From assembly GCF_020171785.1 (NCBI RefSeq), contig NZ_JAIVAE010000002.1:434001-498000 (forward strand): DNA of 64,000 nucleotides, in the 5' to 3' direction. The stretch comes from Guptibacillus hwajinpoensis. GTDB taxonomy: Bacteria > Bacillota > Bacilli > Bacillales > Guptibacillaceae. Shown piece by piece: positions 1 through 9,258 of the stretch. Positions within the stretch are counted from its first letter, which is position 1. Every line of letters begins with the position of its first letter. Under the pieces are notes generated by a model. That model saw only the letters and a list, made by a program, of their open reading frames with translations. It searched no databases and was not told the DNA's origin. Position numbers and translations under genes: made by a program.

Positions 1-959
1 AATTTGGCTACTGTACAGAGTTCATGGTTCAATTTGAAGAAGAAAAGCTTGCCAAATCACCTTATGACGAGGAAGCATTTCGAAATGAACTTGATAAGCA
101 TGGTGACTCCTTGCTAGTTGTCTCTGACGATGATCTCGTTAAAGTACATATGCATACTGAATATCCGGGAAACATTATGACGTATGCACAAAATTACGGG
201 AGCTTAATTAAGATTAAAATTGAGAATATGCGAGAGCAGCACTCAACAATCATGAAAGAAGAGCGTCCGAAGCAGGAGAAGAAAGAGAAACCTGCTGAAC
301 GTAAAGAGTATGGGATTATTACGGTGTCAATGGGCGAAGGAATCGCAACGTTGTTTGAGAGCCTTGGCGCTCATTACGTCATCCCAGGTGGACAGACGAT
401 GAATCCGAGCACAGAAGATATTATCAAGGCAATTGAAGAAGTGTACGCTAATAATATCATTATTTTGCCAAACAATAGCAATATTGTGATGACTGCACAG
501 CAGGCTGCTTCTGTTGTTGATGAGAACGTCATTGTTATTCCATCTAAGACGGTGCCACAGGGTATTTCGAGTCTCCTTGGCTTTAACCCTTCTGCTAGTG
601 CTCAAGCAAATGAAGAAGCGATGAAAGATAGTCTTTCAGCTGTAAAATCAGGTCAAGTAACGTTTGCTGTACGCGATACGAAGATTGACGGGATTGATAT
701 CGCAAAAGACGACTTTATGGGAATCGCGGACGGTAAAATTGTGGTTTCTGAACAAGAACGTCTTGAAGTAGCTAAGGCGCTTTTAGCATCTATGATTACT
801 GAAGACGATGAAATTGTTACGATTATTTACGGGGAAGACGCTGAGCAGGAAGAAGCAGAAACCCTTGCAGCATATATCGAAGAGCAGTTTGAAGAAGTTG
901 AAGTTGAGCTTCATGAAGGTAAACAACCGATCTATGCCTATATTATGGCCGTGGAGTAG
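1..959 (+). CDS. fakA: Fatty acid kinase subunit A (FakA/YloV), 5' truncated by window edge
   Basis: The reading frame is already open at base 3 (F-G-Y-C-T-E-F-M-V), so the true start lies upstream and about 318 C-terminal residues are seen out of roughly 550 in the family. The GYCTEF-MV stretch followed by a VKVHMHTEYPG segment and the C-terminal YGEDAEQEEAE region match the middle and C-terminal domains of FakA/YloV. FakA is the cytosolic ATP-binding kinase that phosphorylates fatty acids carried by FakB; the N-terminal nucleotide-binding DhaL-like domain is outside the window. A terminator-like hairpin follows, so it appears to end its transcription unit. An internal ATG at 24 is not the real start. 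Confidence 0.9.
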   Translation, partial: FGYCTEFMVQFEEEKLAKSPYDEEAFRNELDKHGDSLLVVSDDDLVKVHMHTEYPGNIMTYAQNYGSLIKIKIENMREQHSTIMKEERPKQEKKEKPAERKEYGIITVSMGEGIATLFESLGAHYVIPGGQTMNPSTEDIIKAIEEVYANNIIILPNNSNIVMTAQQAASVVDENVIVIPSKTVPQGISSLLGFNPSASAQANEEAMKDSLSAVKSGQVTFAVRDTKIDGIDIAKDDFMGIADGKIVVSEQERLEVAKALLASMITEDDEIVTIIYGEDAEQEEAETLAAYIEEQFEEVEVELHEGKQPIYAYIMAVE

Positions 960-976
960 ATTGACTAAATAGTTGC

Positions 977-1016
977 GGAAAAAGAAACGTGGCATGAGCC
1001 AGGTTTTCTTTTTCTG
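977..1016 (+). terminator. Intrinsic terminator after fakA
   Basis: An A-rich arm ending CGTGGC, the loop ATGA and the arm GCCAGG followed by TTTTCTTTTTC form a stem with one G-G mismatch, then a U-rich tract. Confidence 0.7.
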
Positions 1017-1064
1017 TATAGAACTCCTTTTATTAAATAAAGCAAGTTGAGAGGTGGCGTCAAC

Positions 1065-1727
1065 GTGAAGTTTCGCAGTGTATTCGATATTATTGGGCCT
1101 GTAATGATTGGTCCATCAAGCTCTCATACAGCTGGAGCAGCTAGAATAGGTCGTGTGGCAAGACATTTGTTTGGTCGTGAGCCAAAGTCGATCACCGTTT
1201 CACTATATGGGTCGTTTGCAAGAACCTACAAAGGACATGGTACTGACGTGGCGCTAATCGGTGGCGTTCTCGATTTTGATACATATGACGAGAGAATCGT
1301 GAATGCGCTTACAATAGCGAAGGAAAAGAAAATCAAAGTTCGCTTTACGGAAGAAGATGCGATCACAGATCATCCAAATACTGCGCGCATTCACCTATCA
1401 GACGAAAAGGGAGAACTGGAGCTTGTTGGAATCTCCATCGGCGGTGGTAAAATCGAGGTTATTGAACTTAATGGATTTGCGCTAGGACTTTCAGGGAATA
1501 GTCCAGCGATTCTCGTTGTTCACAATGATCGATTCGGCGCGATTGCAGGTGTATCAAACACGTTAGCCAAACATGAGATTAACATTGGGCACATGAATGT
1601 ATCGCGAAAAGAGAAGGGTAAAGAAGCGCTAATGACGATTGAAGTGGACCAAAACATTCCACAAATTGTATTAGATGAAGTGGAATCGTTGCCGAACATT
1701 ATACAAGTTGCAAAAATTAGCGATTAA
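1065..1727 (+). CDS. sdaAB: L-serine ammonia-lyase, iron-sulfur-dependent, beta subunit
   Basis: This 220-residue protein is the small subunit of the two-chain L-serine dehydratase that converts serine to pyruvate and ammonia with its partner encoded next door. The N-terminus carries the family motif IGPSSSHTAGAARIG, and the C-terminus is an ACT-type regulatory domain (ILVVHNDRFGAIAGVSN... MTIEVDQ). I chose the GTG at 1065 because the Shine-Dalgarno GAGAGGTGG sits about 8 bases upstream and homologues begin M-K-(F/Y)-R-S-V-F; a TTG at 1047 overlaps that ribosome binding site. It lies 20 bp upstream of sdaAA, the usual operon order in Bacilli. Confidence 0.93.
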   Translation: MKFRSVFDIIGPVMIGPSSSHTAGAARIGRVARHLFGREPKSITVSLYGSFARTYKGHGTDVALIGGVLDFDTYDERIVNALTIAKEKKIKVRFTEEDAITDHPNTARIHLSDEKGELELVGISIGGGKIEVIELNGFALGLSGNSPAILVVHNDRFGAIAGVSNTLAKHEINIGHMNVSRKEKGKEALMTIEVDQNIPQIVLDEVESLPNIIQVAKISD

Positions 1728-1747
1728 GCCATAGAGGAGGAAAAGGT

Positions 1748-2635
1748 ATGTTTCGTAACGTAGCAGAATTAGTAGAATTGGCGCAATCGAAAAATAAGCC
1801 AATTTCAGAAATAATGATTGAACAAGAAATGGATTTCAGAGGCAGTACACGTGAAGATGTTTACAATCAAATGAAAAATAATCTTGTTGTCATGGAGCAG
1901 GCGGTTGAAAGAGGAATTAATGAAGATGTTAAATCACATTCCGGCTTAACAGGTGGAGACGCTGTTCTTCTTCAAAACTATATGAAGTCTGGAAACTCGT
2001 TGTCAGGTCATACGATGCTTGATGCTGTTAGTAAAGCGATCGCCACAAATGAAGTAAACGCAGCAATGGGCACAATCTGTGCAACGCCGACAGCGGGCTC
2101 GGCTGGAGTTGTACCAGGTACTTTATTTGCGATTCGTGAAAAAGTAAATCCGACAGAAGAGCAGATGGTAAGGTATCTCTTCACTTCTGGGGCATTTGGA
2201 TTTGTTGTAGCGAATAATGCTTCTATTTCAGGTGCAGCGGGTGGCTGTCAGGCTGAAGTAGGTTCTGCAACAGGGATGGCTGCAGCAGCGATTGTGGAAC
2301 TAATGGGGGGAACGCCAGAACAATCGTCTCACGCGTTTGCTATTGCACTTAAAAACATGCTTGGTCTTGTATGTGACCCTGTTGCAGGCCTTGTTGAAGT
2401 ACCGTGTGTAAAACGTAATGCAATGGGTGCATCTAATGCGCTCGTAGCAGCAGATATGTCTCTTGCTGGTATTACAAGTCGCATTCCATGTGATGAAGTA
2501 ATTGATGCGATGTATAAAATTGGACAAACCATGCCATCTGCCCTTCGTGAAACAGCACAAGGGGGACTTGCAGCAACACCAACGGGACGTGAGCTTGAAG
2601 CGAAAATCTTTGGAGTATCCCTTGATAGGAAATGA
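1748..2635 (+). CDS. sdaAA: L-serine ammonia-lyase, iron-sulfur-dependent, alpha subunit
   Basis: This 295-residue protein is the catalytic chain of the oxygen-sensitive [4Fe-4S] serine dehydratase. Cysteines expected to hold the cluster are visible in GAAGGCQAEVG and CDPVAGLVEVPCVKRNA, which is the family's conserved C-terminal signature. A strong GAGGAGG ribosome binding site precedes the ATG. It pairs with the beta subunit immediately upstream, and recG starts only 10 bp after its stop, so the three genes are probably cotranscribed. Length is typical and no key residue appears missing. Confidence 0.94.
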   Translation: MFRNVAELVELAQSKNKPISEIMIEQEMDFRGSTREDVYNQMKNNLVVMEQAVERGINEDVKSHSGLTGGDAVLLQNYMKSGNSLSGHTMLDAVSKAIATNEVNAAMGTICATPTAGSAGVVPGTLFAIREKVNPTEEQMVRYLFTSGAFGFVVANNASISGAAGGCQAEVGSATGMAAAAIVELMGGTPEQSSHAFAIALKNMLGLVCDPVAGLVEVPCVKRNAMGASNALVAADMSLAGITSRIPCDEVIDAMYKIGQTMPSALRETAQGGLAATPTGRELEAKIFGVSLDRK

Positions 2636-2645
2636 GTGAGAAAGA

Positions 2646-4676
2646 ATGGACGATCGGATTACGCAAATAAAAGGGATTGGTGATGAGAAAGCGGCTTCTC
2701 TTTCATCGATCGGAATTCATAACATACAAGATTTAATTGAATATTTTCCATTTCGGTATGAAGATTATGAGCTAAAAGATCTAGCTGAAGTGAAGCATGA
2801 AGAACGAGCAACGCTTGAAGGGAAAGTTCATAGTGAACCGGTAGTCCGCTTTTATGGAAAGAAGAAATCACGATTGTCCGTAAGGCTGTTAGTAGGGAAA
2901 TTCCTCATAACAGCCGTTTTTTTTAATCGTGCCTTCTTAAAAAAGCAGTTTACGCTAGGTCAGATTGTTACGGTGACTGGGAAATGGGATCAACATAAAA
3001 TGACCCTCTCAGCAAATGAAATTACGTTTTCTAGTCATAATCCAGACGGCACGATAGAACCGATCTACCCTGTCGGTGGGGACGTAACGGTGAAAGCGAT
3101 GAAACGTTATATTCAGCTTGCGTTGAATCAGTTTGGGGAACAAATAGAAGAAAATCTTCCTCCTCAAATGCTTGAGCGGTATAAATTGATGCCGCGAAAA
3201 GATGCTGTCTTTATGATGCACGCTCCACCTTCACATGACGGGCTTAAGCAAGCAAGACGTCGCTTCGTCTATGAAGAATTACTTCAATTTCAGCTGAAGA
3301 TGCAGGTGTTTCGAAAACGTGAACGTGAAAGTACAAAAGGAGCTTCGCAAGTGTTTGAAAAGGAGAAGCTGGATGCGTTTATAGAAAGCCTTCCTTTCCC
3401 ATTAACCGGTGCTCAAAATCGCGTAGTTGGCGAAATATTGAAGGATATGCAGAGTGACTATCGGATGAATCGACTGCTACAGGGAGATGTTGGTTCTGGT
3501 AAAACGGTTGTGGCTGCGATTGGCTTATACGCTTCATACCTTGCTGGTCATCAGGGGGCATTAATGGTGCCAACCGAAATACTTGCTGAGCAGCATTATG
3601 AATCCTTTCAAGAACTTCTTGGCGAGAAACTGAATGTGGAGTTGTTAACGGGATCAGTGAAGGGAAAGAAACGACGTGAAATTCTAGAACGTCTGGCTCT
3701 CGGAGAAGTCGATCTTCTTATTGGCACACATGCGCTGATACAGGATGAAGTTGTGTTCGAAAACCTCGGGCTCGTCATTACAGATGAGCAGCATCGTTTT
3801 GGGGTAAATCAGCGTCGTGTTTTACGAGAAAAGGGACTGAGTCCTGACGTTCTCTATATGACTGCGACGCCGATTCCTAGAACGCTCGCTATCTCTGTTT
3901 TTGGTGACATGGATGTATCTACGATCGATGAAATGCCTGCAGGTCGCAAACCAATTGAAACGTATTGGGCGAAACCAGATATGCTTCCGCGAGTGATTGA
4001 TTTTGTGAAAAAAGAACTGGATCAAGGGAGACAGGGCTATGTCATTTGTCCTCTGATCGAAGAGTCTGAAAAGCTTGATGTTCAAAATGCGATTGACGTT
4101 CATTTTCAAATGCAAACAGCTCTTCCCGGTTATCAGGTGGGCTTAATGCATGGACGACTTAGCTCAGATGAGAAAGAAGAAGTGATGGAAGAGTTTAGTA
4201 CAAATAACGTCCAGCTTCTCGTTTCAACTACAGTCGTAGAAGTAGGGGTAAATGTACCAAATGCGACGATTATGGTCATCTATGATGCTGAACGTTTTGG
4301 ACTGGCACAGCTTCATCAATTGCGAGGTCGCGTTGGTCGAGGCAGTGAGCAATCTTATTGTGTACTACTTGCAGACCCAAAATCAGAAGTCGGTAAAGAA
4401 CGGATGCAAATCATGACGGAATCGAACGATGGTTTTGTTCTTTCTCAACGTGACTTAGAGCTTCGTGGCCCCGGGGACTTTTTTGGACGAAAGCAAAGCG
4501 GCCTACCAGAATTTAAAGTAGCCGATTTAGTGCACGATTATCGCGTACTTGAAGTGGCTCGAAATGATGCTTCTGCACTTGTTGAATCGACCGCATTCTG
4601 GAAAGATGAGACGTATCGTAGTTTACGAGACTACCTTACTGAACAAGGTGTTTTAAGCGGAGAAAAGCTGGATTAG
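2646..4676 (+). CDS. recG: ATP-dependent DNA helicase RecG
   Basis: This 676-residue protein is the branch-migrating helicase that remodels stalled forks and Holliday junctions. It shows an N-terminal wedge/OB region (residues about 1-230), Walker A GDVGSGKT, the DExH box DEQHRFG, motif III TATPIPRTLA, motif VI QLRGRVGRG and the C-terminal TRG-like segment around LELRGPGDFFGRKQSG. Length is close to the B. subtilis protein (about 680). The ribosome binding site is weak (GAGAAAG), which fits translational coupling to sdaAA. The predicted fapR promoter begins two bases after its stop codon. Confidence 0.96.
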   Translation: MDDRITQIKGIGDEKAASLSSIGIHNIQDLIEYFPFRYEDYELKDLAEVKHEERATLEGKVHSEPVVRFYGKKKSRLSVRLLVGKFLITAVFFNRAFLKKQFTLGQIVTVTGKWDQHKMTLSANEITFSSHNPDGTIEPIYPVGGDVTVKAMKRYIQLALNQFGEQIEENLPPQMLERYKLMPRKDAVFMMHAPPSHDGLKQARRRFVYEELLQFQLKMQVFRKRERESTKGASQVFEKEKLDAFIESLPFPLTGAQNRVVGEILKDMQSDYRMNRLLQGDVGSGKTVVAAIGLYASYLAGHQGALMVPTEILAEQHYESFQELLGEKLNVELLTGSVKGKKRREILERLALGEVDLLIGTHALIQDEVVFENLGLVITDEQHRFGVNQRRVLREKGLSPDVLYMTATPIPRTLAISVFGDMDVSTIDEMPAGRKPIETYWAKPDMLPRVIDFVKKELDQGRQGYVICPLIEESEKLDVQNAIDVHFQMQTALPGYQVGLMHGRLSSDEKEEVMEEFSTNNVQLLVSTTVVEVGVNVPNATIMVIYDAERFGLAQLHQLRGRVGRGSEQSYCVLLADPKSEVGKERMQIMTESNDGFVLSQRDLELRGPGDFFGRKQSGLPEFKVADLVHDYRVLEVARNDASALVESTAFWKDETYRSLRDYLTEQGVLSGEKLD

Positions 4677-4677
4677 C

Positions 4678-4706
4678 TTGCATAATACTACCGCAAAGTA
4701 TATACT
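4678..4706 (+). promoter_or_regulatory. SigA-type promoter of the fapR-plsX-fabD-fabG operon
   Basis: TTGCAT at 4678-4683 and TATACT at 4701-4706 are separated by exactly 17 bp. The -35 box starts two bases after the recG stop codon. Transcription is predicted to start near 4713, inside the FapR box. Confidence 0.75.
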
Positions 4707-4711
4707 ACCTT

Positions 4712-4728
4712 TTAGGACCTAGTCATAA
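4712..4728 (+). promoter_or_regulatory. FapR operator (imperfect 17-bp inverted repeat)
   Basis: TTAGGACCTAGTCATAA has matching outer half-sites (TTA-GAC / GTC-TAA) and resembles the known FapR box of Bacilli (TTAGTACCTAGT-type). It lies across the predicted start site of the fapR promoter, as expected for autoregulation relieved by malonyl-CoA or malonyl-ACP. Operator identity rests on similarity and position. Confidence 0.75.
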
Positions 4729-4735
4729 GACTGAG

Positions 4736-4763
4736 ATAAAGAGGATCATGTGATCCTCTTTAT
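4736..4763 (+). terminator. Perfect 13-bp hairpin between fapR operator and fapR start
   Basis: ATAAAGAGGATCA (4736-4748) and TGATCCTCTTTAT (4751-4763) are exact reverse complements around two bases. Because the stem ends in CTTTAT and is followed by CCGTTTA, the U-tract is weak. It could end recG transcripts, or act as an attenuator or stabiliser in the fapR leader. Confidence 0.55.
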
Positions 4764-4797
4764 CCGTTTATTAATGCTAGATAGGCGGCGGTAGAAG

Positions 4798-5355
4798 ATG
4801 AAAAGGAGTAAGAAAGACCGGCAAAGTCAGCTTAAGGAAACAATCGAGAGCACACCCTTTATTACGGATGAAGAGCTTGCTGAAAAGTTTAACGTTAGTA
4901 TTCAAACGATAAGACTCGATCGAATGGAGCTTTCTATTCCAGAGCTTCGAGAGAGAATAAAATACGTGGCTCAGCAGCAGCTTGATGAAGTAAAAGCTCT
5001 TCCGATCGATGAAGTGATCGGACAAGTGATTGATCTCCAGCTTGATGAAAGTGCCATTTCAATCCTTGATATTCGTCCTGAACACGTTTTTTCTAGAAAC
5101 AAAATTGCAAGAGGTCATCATCTTTTCGCTCAAGCCAATTCACTTGCTGTAGCGATTATTGATGATGAACTTGCACTGACGGCCAAAGCGAATATTCGCT
5201 TTTCTAGTCAAGTGAAAGAAGGAGAACGAGTGGTAGCAAAAGCACTTGTCACAGACCAGAGAAAAGACAGAACGACGGTTGAAGTAAATAGCTTTGTCCA
5301 GAATGAGAATGTCTTTTCTGGTGAATTTGTTATGTATCGCTCGACTAAACCCTGA
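4798..5355 (+). CDS. fapR: Malonyl-CoA-responsive transcriptional repressor FapR
   Basis: This 185-residue protein is the global repressor of fatty acid and phospholipid synthesis genes in Bacilli. The N-terminal helix-turn-helix (about residues 20-45: [20 protein letters not shown]) binds the operator; the C-terminal hot-dog fold ([33 protein letters not shown]) binds malonyl-CoA. Length matches B. subtilis FapR (188). The ATG is preceded by a modest AGGCGG ribosome binding site. It heads the lipid operon and has its own operator upstream, so autoregulation is likely. plsX starts 11 bp downstream. Confidence 0.96.
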   Translation: MKRSKKDRQSQLKETIESTPFITDEELAEKFNVSIQTIRLDRMELSIPELRERIKYVAQQQLDEVKALPIDEVIGQVIDLQLDESAISILDIRPEHVFSRNKIARGHHLFAQANSLAVAIIDDELALTAKANIRFSSQVKEGERVVAKALVTDQRKDRTTVEVNSFVQNENVFSGEFVMYRSTKP

Positions 5356-5366
5356 AGGGAAGTTGT

Positions 5367-6368
5367 TTGAAAATGAGACTTGCAATTGACGCAATGGGTG
5401 GAGACAATGCACCTGATGCCATAATAGATGGTGTATATGAAGCGATTGAAGCGTTCAATGATTTGTCTGTTACGATTGTGGGAGACGAAACGAAGATCAA
5501 TCCGCTGTTAAAAGGAAAAAAAGATCGAATCACAGTTTTACATACAGAAGAATACATCTCGTCAGACGATCAGCCAGTAAAAGCTGTTCGAAGAAAGAAA
5601 AACGCTTCGATGGTTTTAGCTGTAAATGAAGTAAAGGAAGGGCGCGCAGATGCTGCTATATCAGCTGGTAATACGGGTGCGTTAATGGCAGCAGGCTTGC
5701 TTTATGTCGGCCGTATTAAGGGAATTGATCGTCCGGGATTAGCGCCAACGCTCCCAACAATTGATGAAGCTGGTTTTGTGCTGCTCGATGTTGGAGCGAA
5801 TATGGATGCGAAACCAGAGCACCTTCTTCAATACGCTCATATGGGTTCGGTTTATGCTGAGAAAGTGCGTGGTGTTAATAACCCGCGCGTTGGTTTATTG
5901 AACATCGGTACAGAAGAAGGAAAAGGAAATGAGCTAAGCAAGCAGGCATATGCACTCCTACAGAATAGTGGCCTGAACTTTGTAGGTAACGTGGAGTCAA
6001 GAGACATTCTTGGTAACGAAGCAGATGTTGTTGTGTGTGATGGCTTTTCCGGAAATTTGGTTTTAAAAACAATTGAAGGTACAGCCTTAACGATGTTCAA
6101 AATGTTGAAGGAAGAACTTACAAGTTCGTTTACAAGTAAAGTAGCAGCGGGTGTACTAAAACCGAAGCTTAAGAATTTATCTACAAAGCTTGATTATTCT
6201 GAGTATGGTGGTGCAGGATTATTTGGTCTAAATGCTCCTGTTATTAAAGCACACGGATCGTCAAACGGAAGAGCTGTATTCAGCGCGATTAAGCAAGCTA
6301 GAATGATGGTGACAGGAAATGTAGTATCTGCAATTCAATCATCTCTTGTTAAAGAGGAAGGAGAATAA
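5367..6368 (+). CDS. plsX: Phosphate acyltransferase PlsX
   Basis: PlsX makes acyl-phosphate from acyl-ACP, the first committed step toward phosphatidic acid, at the inner face of the membrane. The N-terminus [12 protein letters not shown], the central [15 protein letters not shown] and the C-terminal [18 protein letters not shown] motifs are diagnostic. The start could be TTG at 5367 (6 bases from AAGGGA, giving 333 residues as in B. subtilis) or ATG at 5373 (331 residues); I keep TTG because of ribosome binding site spacing. The binding site overlaps the fapR stop, suggesting translational coupling in the FapR regulon. Confidence 0.95.
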   Translation: MKMRLAIDAMGGDNAPDAIIDGVYEAIEAFNDLSVTIVGDETKINPLLKGKKDRITVLHTEEYISSDDQPVKAVRRKKNASMVLAVNEVKEGRADAAISAGNTGALMAAGLLYVGRIKGIDRPGLAPTLPTIDEAGFVLLDVGANMDAKPEHLLQYAHMGSVYAEKVRGVNNPRVGLLNIGTEEGKGNELSKQAYALLQNSGLNFVGNVESRDILGNEADVVVCDGFSGNLVLKTIEGTALTMFKMLKEELTSSFTSKVAAGVLKPKLKNLSTKLDYSEYGGAGLFGLNAPVIKAHGSSNGRAVFSAIKQARMMVTGNVVSAIQSSLVKEEGE

Positions 6369-6370
6369 TC

Positions 6371-7312
6371 ATGGGTAAAACCGCTTTTCTATTTCCAGGT
6401 CAAGGTTCACAGGCTGTTGGAATGGGACAAGAATTTATGGAAGCTTATTCAGTAGCGAAAGATGTATTTACAGAGGCTGATCATCGTCTCAACTTCGAGC
6501 TAACGAAATTAATTATGAACGGACCTATTGAGACGTTAACAAGAACTGAAAACGCTCAGCCTGCGCTTGTAACGACGAGCGTAGCAGTTCTTGAAGTACT
6601 TCGAGAAAAAGGGATTACAGCGGACTATACGGCCGGTCATAGTCTGGGCGAATATTCAGCTCTAGTTGCTTCAGGAGCACTTTCGTTTTCAGATGCTGTT
6701 TTCGCTGTAAGAAATCGCGGTCTTTATATGGAAGAAGCCGTTCCTTCAGGTGAAGGAGCAATGGCAGCGATTATGGGTATGGAACGTGAAGACTTGCAAA
6801 AAGTGGTGGATGAAGTTACGGCTTCGACCGCAACAGTTCAGCTTGCAAACTTGAACAGTCCTGGGCAAATTGTCATTTCTGGTGCAAAAGCAGGCGTTGA
6901 AAAAGCCTCTGAAGTTGCAAAAGAAAATGGCGCAAGACGAGTTATTCCGCTTCAAGTCAGTGGACCGTTTCATTCAAGCCTTATGAAGCCTGCTGCAGAT
7001 CAACTATCAGCGATTCTAGAAGCGATTGAGATTAAAGATGCTTCGATTCCTGTTGTTGCAAATGTTACAGCTGAACCATCCACTTCAGGAGAAGAAATTC
7101 AAAAACACTTATTGGAACAAATCTATTCCCCTGTACTTTGGGAAGATACAGTGAGAAAGCTAATGGATCTTGGTGTTGATACCTTTATCGAGATTGGTCC
7201 TGGTAATGTTCTTTCTGGTCTTGTGAAAAAAGTTAACCGTCGTGCATCGGTTCATGCCGTTGGGACGCCAGAACAGCTCGATCAACTTATTGAAAAGTTA
7301 GGGGAGGAATAA
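6371..7312 (+). CDS. fabD: Malonyl-CoA:ACP transacylase
   Basis: This 313-residue enzyme loads malonyl groups from malonyl-CoA onto acyl carrier protein for fatty acid elongation. The N-terminal FPGQGSQ motif and the nucleophile elbow GHSLGEYS with Ser91 are clear, followed by the conserved VSGPFHSSLM histidine region near residue 200 and the C-terminal EIGPGNVLSGL. It begins two bases after the plsX stop and ends three bases before fabG, so the genes are tightly coupled. No anomalies were seen. Confidence 0.96.
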   Translation: MGKTAFLFPGQGSQAVGMGQEFMEAYSVAKDVFTEADHRLNFELTKLIMNGPIETLTRTENAQPALVTTSVAVLEVLREKGITADYTAGHSLGEYSALVASGALSFSDAVFAVRNRGLYMEEAVPSGEGAMAAIMGMEREDLQKVVDEVTASTATVQLANLNSPGQIVISGAKAGVEKASEVAKENGARRVIPLQVSGPFHSSLMKPAADQLSAILEAIEIKDASIPVVANVTAEPSTSGEEIQKHLLEQIYSPVLWEDTVRKLMDLGVDTFIEIGPGNVLSGLVKKVNRRASVHAVGTPEQLDQLIEKLGEE

Positions 7313-7315
7313 AGT

Positions 7316-8056
7316 ATGGCTGAAAATAAAACGGCTCTAGTAACAGGTGCTTCTCGTGGAATTGGACGTGCAATTGCTTTAGAACTTGCGAAGGAAGGCA
7401 TGAATGTTGCAGTCAACTACGCAGGAAGTGAAGCGAAAGCAAATAGCGTAGTAGATGAGATTAAGGCAGCTGGCGGCAATGCGATTGCCATTAAAGCGAA
7501 TGTTGCAAGTATGGACGAAGTTCAGAGCATGATTAAGGAAGTTGTCTCAACATTCGGTAGCCTTGAAGTGCTTGTAAATAATGCTGGCATTACACGTGAT
7601 AATCTGATTATGCGAATGAAAGAAGAAGAATGGGATGATGTTATCGACACGAACTTAAAAGGTGTCTTTAACTGTACGAAATCCGTTACTCGTCAAATGA
7701 TGAAACAGCGCTATGGCCGTATTGTAAACGTAGCGTCTGTTGTTGGTGTAGCTGGGAATGCTGGACAAGCGAACTATGTAGCGGCGAAAGCAGGCGTGAT
7801 CGGTTTAACGAAAACAACTGCTAAAGAACTTGCAAGCCGTAACATTACAGTAAATGCACTTGCGCCTGGTTTCATTGAAACAGATATGACAGACGACCTT
7901 TCTGATGATGTGAAAAGTGGAATGAAAGGACAAATCCCACTTGGTCGACTTGGTGCAGCTCTTGACATTGCTAAAGCAACGAAGTTTCTCGTTTCAGATG
8001 ATGCCAATTACATCACTGGACAAACGCTTCATATTGATGGCGGCATGATCATGTAA
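7316..8056 (+). CDS. fabG: 3-oxoacyl-ACP reductase FabG
   Basis: This 246-residue short-chain dehydrogenase reduces beta-ketoacyl-ACP with [13 protein letters not shown] (residues 10-17) is the cofactor-binding loop, NNAG at 88-91 is conserved, and Ser141, Tyr154 and Lys158 form the catalytic set in the YVAAK context. C-terminal [21 protein letters not shown] is the typical FabG ending. The gene follows fabD by three bases and belongs to the FapR-controlled cluster; acpP lies 67 bp downstream with its own -10 element. Confidence 0.95.
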   Translation: MAENKTALVTGASRGIGRAIALELAKEGMNVAVNYAGSEAKANSVVDEIKAAGGNAIAIKANVASMDEVQSMIKEVVSTFGSLEVLVNNAGITRDNLIMRMKEEEWDDVIDTNLKGVFNCTKSVTRQMMKQRYGRIVNVASVVGVAGNAGQANYVAAKAGVIGLTKTTAKELASRNITVNALAPGFIETDMTDDLSDDVKSGMKGQIPLGRLGAALDIAKATKFLVSDDANYITGQTLHIDGGMIM

Positions 8057-8095
8057 CTTTTTTATCAACATCTAGTTTTTTTGTTTTATATATCC

Positions 8096-8101
8096 TATAA
8101 T
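8096..8101 (+). promoter_or_regulatory. Candidate acpP promoter -10 element
   Basis: A perfect TATAAT lies 28 bp upstream of the acpP ATG in the 67-bp fabG-acpP gap. The -35 region (TAGTTT at 17-bp spacing) is poor and the predicted start would leave a very short leader, so this is a moderate call. Confidence 0.45.
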
Positions 8102-8123
8102 AGCTTGAGGGGAGGTGAGTCTA

Positions 8124-8357
8124 ATGGCAGATACACTAGAGCGTGTAACAAAGATTATTGTTGATCGTCTTGGAGTTGAAGAATCTGAGATTAAACCAGA
8201 AGCTTCTTTCAAAGACGACCTTGGTGCCGATTCCCTTGATGTAGTGGAATTAGTCATGGAACTTGAAGATGAGTTTGATCTTGAAATTTCTGATGAAGAT
8301 GCTGAGAAAATTGTAACAGTTGGCGATGTAATTGATTACATAAACAGCCATCAATAA
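8124..8357 (+). CDS. acpP: Acyl carrier protein
   Basis: This 77-residue acidic protein carries growing acyl chains on a phosphopantetheine arm. The attachment serine is Ser37 in [19 protein letters not shown], the invariant ACP motif. ATG at 8124 gives the standard N-terminus [11 protein letters not shown] and is 8 bases from GAGGGGAGG; an in-frame GTG at 8115 overlaps the ribosome binding site and is rejected. It is the substrate carrier for the adjacent FabD, FabG and PlsX proteins. Confidence 0.97.
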   Translation: MADTLERVTKIIVDRLGVEESEIKPEASFKDDLGADSLDVVELVMELEDEFDLEISDEDAEKIVTVGDVIDYINSHQ

Positions 8358-8358
8358 T

Positions 8359-8376
8359 CTTCAGGTTAACCTGAAG
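8359..8376. repeat. Perfect 18-bp palindrome directly after acpP
   Basis: CTTCAGGTTAACCTGAAG is its own reverse complement, centred on GTTAAC, and starts one base after the acpP stop codon. It precedes the real terminator by 12 bp. It could be an mRNA 3' protective hairpin or a protein-binding site; function unknown. Confidence 0.6.
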
Positions 8377-8382
8377 TGATGG

Positions 8383-8410
8383 AATAAGCCCCGCTTGACG
8401 GGGTTTTATT
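8383..8410 (+). terminator. Intrinsic terminator after acpP
   Basis: CCCCG (8389-8393), loop CTTGA and CGGGG (8399-8403) form a G+C-rich stem followed by TTTTATT. Confidence 0.85.
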
Positions 8411-8466
8411 CCTGTTAATAAAGCTCCAGAGTAAAAAGATGATAGTGATCAGTCGTGGAGGTATCT

Positions 8467-9258
8467 ATGTCCAAATCAAAACATTCACCAAAAACGAGAG
8501 CCAGACGTTTCAAACCTAAGCATTCACGACAACTCGTGGTTGGAGAGGCAATCAAATCGCAATTCACTGCTTTTCAAAAGGAAATTGGTGTATCGTTCGA
8601 AAATGAACAACTTCTTTTTCAAGCTTTTACCCATTCATCCTATGTGAATGAGCATCGACTGCATCCGCAGATGGACAATGAACGTCTTGAATTTCTAGGA
8701 GATGCCGTACTTGAGCTTACGATATCAAGATACTTATATGAAAAGTACCCAAATATGAGTGAAGGTCAGCTAACAAAGCTAAGAGCAGCAATTGTTTGTG
8801 AGCCATCACTTGTTCAATTCGCAAATGACATGGATTTTGGACATCTCGTCCTTCTTGGTAAGGGAGAAGAGATGACGGGTGGAAGAATGCGCCCGGCACT
8901 TCTTGCGGATGTATTTGAGTCGTTCGTTTGTGCTTTGTATCTTGATCAAGGTCTTGAAGTCGTCTTTGGATTTCTTGAAAAGTTTGTTTATCCGAAAATT
9001 AACGCCGGTGCTTTTTCTCATGTGATGGATTATAAAAGTCAGCTTCAGGAAGTCATTCAGCGTGAAAGCCTTGGAGTTATTGATTACGTCATTACCGATG
9101 AAAAAGGACCCGCACATAACCGAGAGTTCTCATCGAAAGTTATGTTGAATGGAAATGACCTTGGCGTTGGAGTAGGACGTTCGAAGAAAGAAGCCGAACA
9201 AATGGCTGCACAAAAAGCACTTATAAATTTAAAAGAACGTAATGAAAAAGAATCCTGA
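8467..9258 (+). CDS. rnc: Ribonuclease III
   Basis: This 263-residue double-stranded RNA endonuclease processes rRNA precursors and other structured RNAs. The catalytic signature [14 protein letters not shown] lies near residue 75, with the second metal-binding acidic patch in [17 protein letters not shown]; residues about 185-260 form the dsRNA-binding domain ending [21 protein letters not shown] at 8467 is preceded by GGAGG, while the GTG at 8455 overlaps that site. The N-terminus is about 14 residues longer and more basic than in B. subtilis. The stop codon lies within the terminator stem. Confidence 0.95.
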   Translation: MSKSKHSPKTRARRFKPKHSRQLVVGEAIKSQFTAFQKEIGVSFENEQLLFQAFTHSSYVNEHRLHPQMDNERLEFLGDAVLELTISRYLYEKYPNMSEGQLTKLRAAIVCEPSLVQFANDMDFGHLVLLGKGEEMTGGRMRPALLADVFESFVCALYLDQGLEVVFGFLEKFVYPKINAGAFSHVMDYKSQLQEVIQRESLGVIDYVITDEKGPAHNREFSSKVMLNGNDLGVGVGRSKKEAEQMAAQKALINLKERNEKES

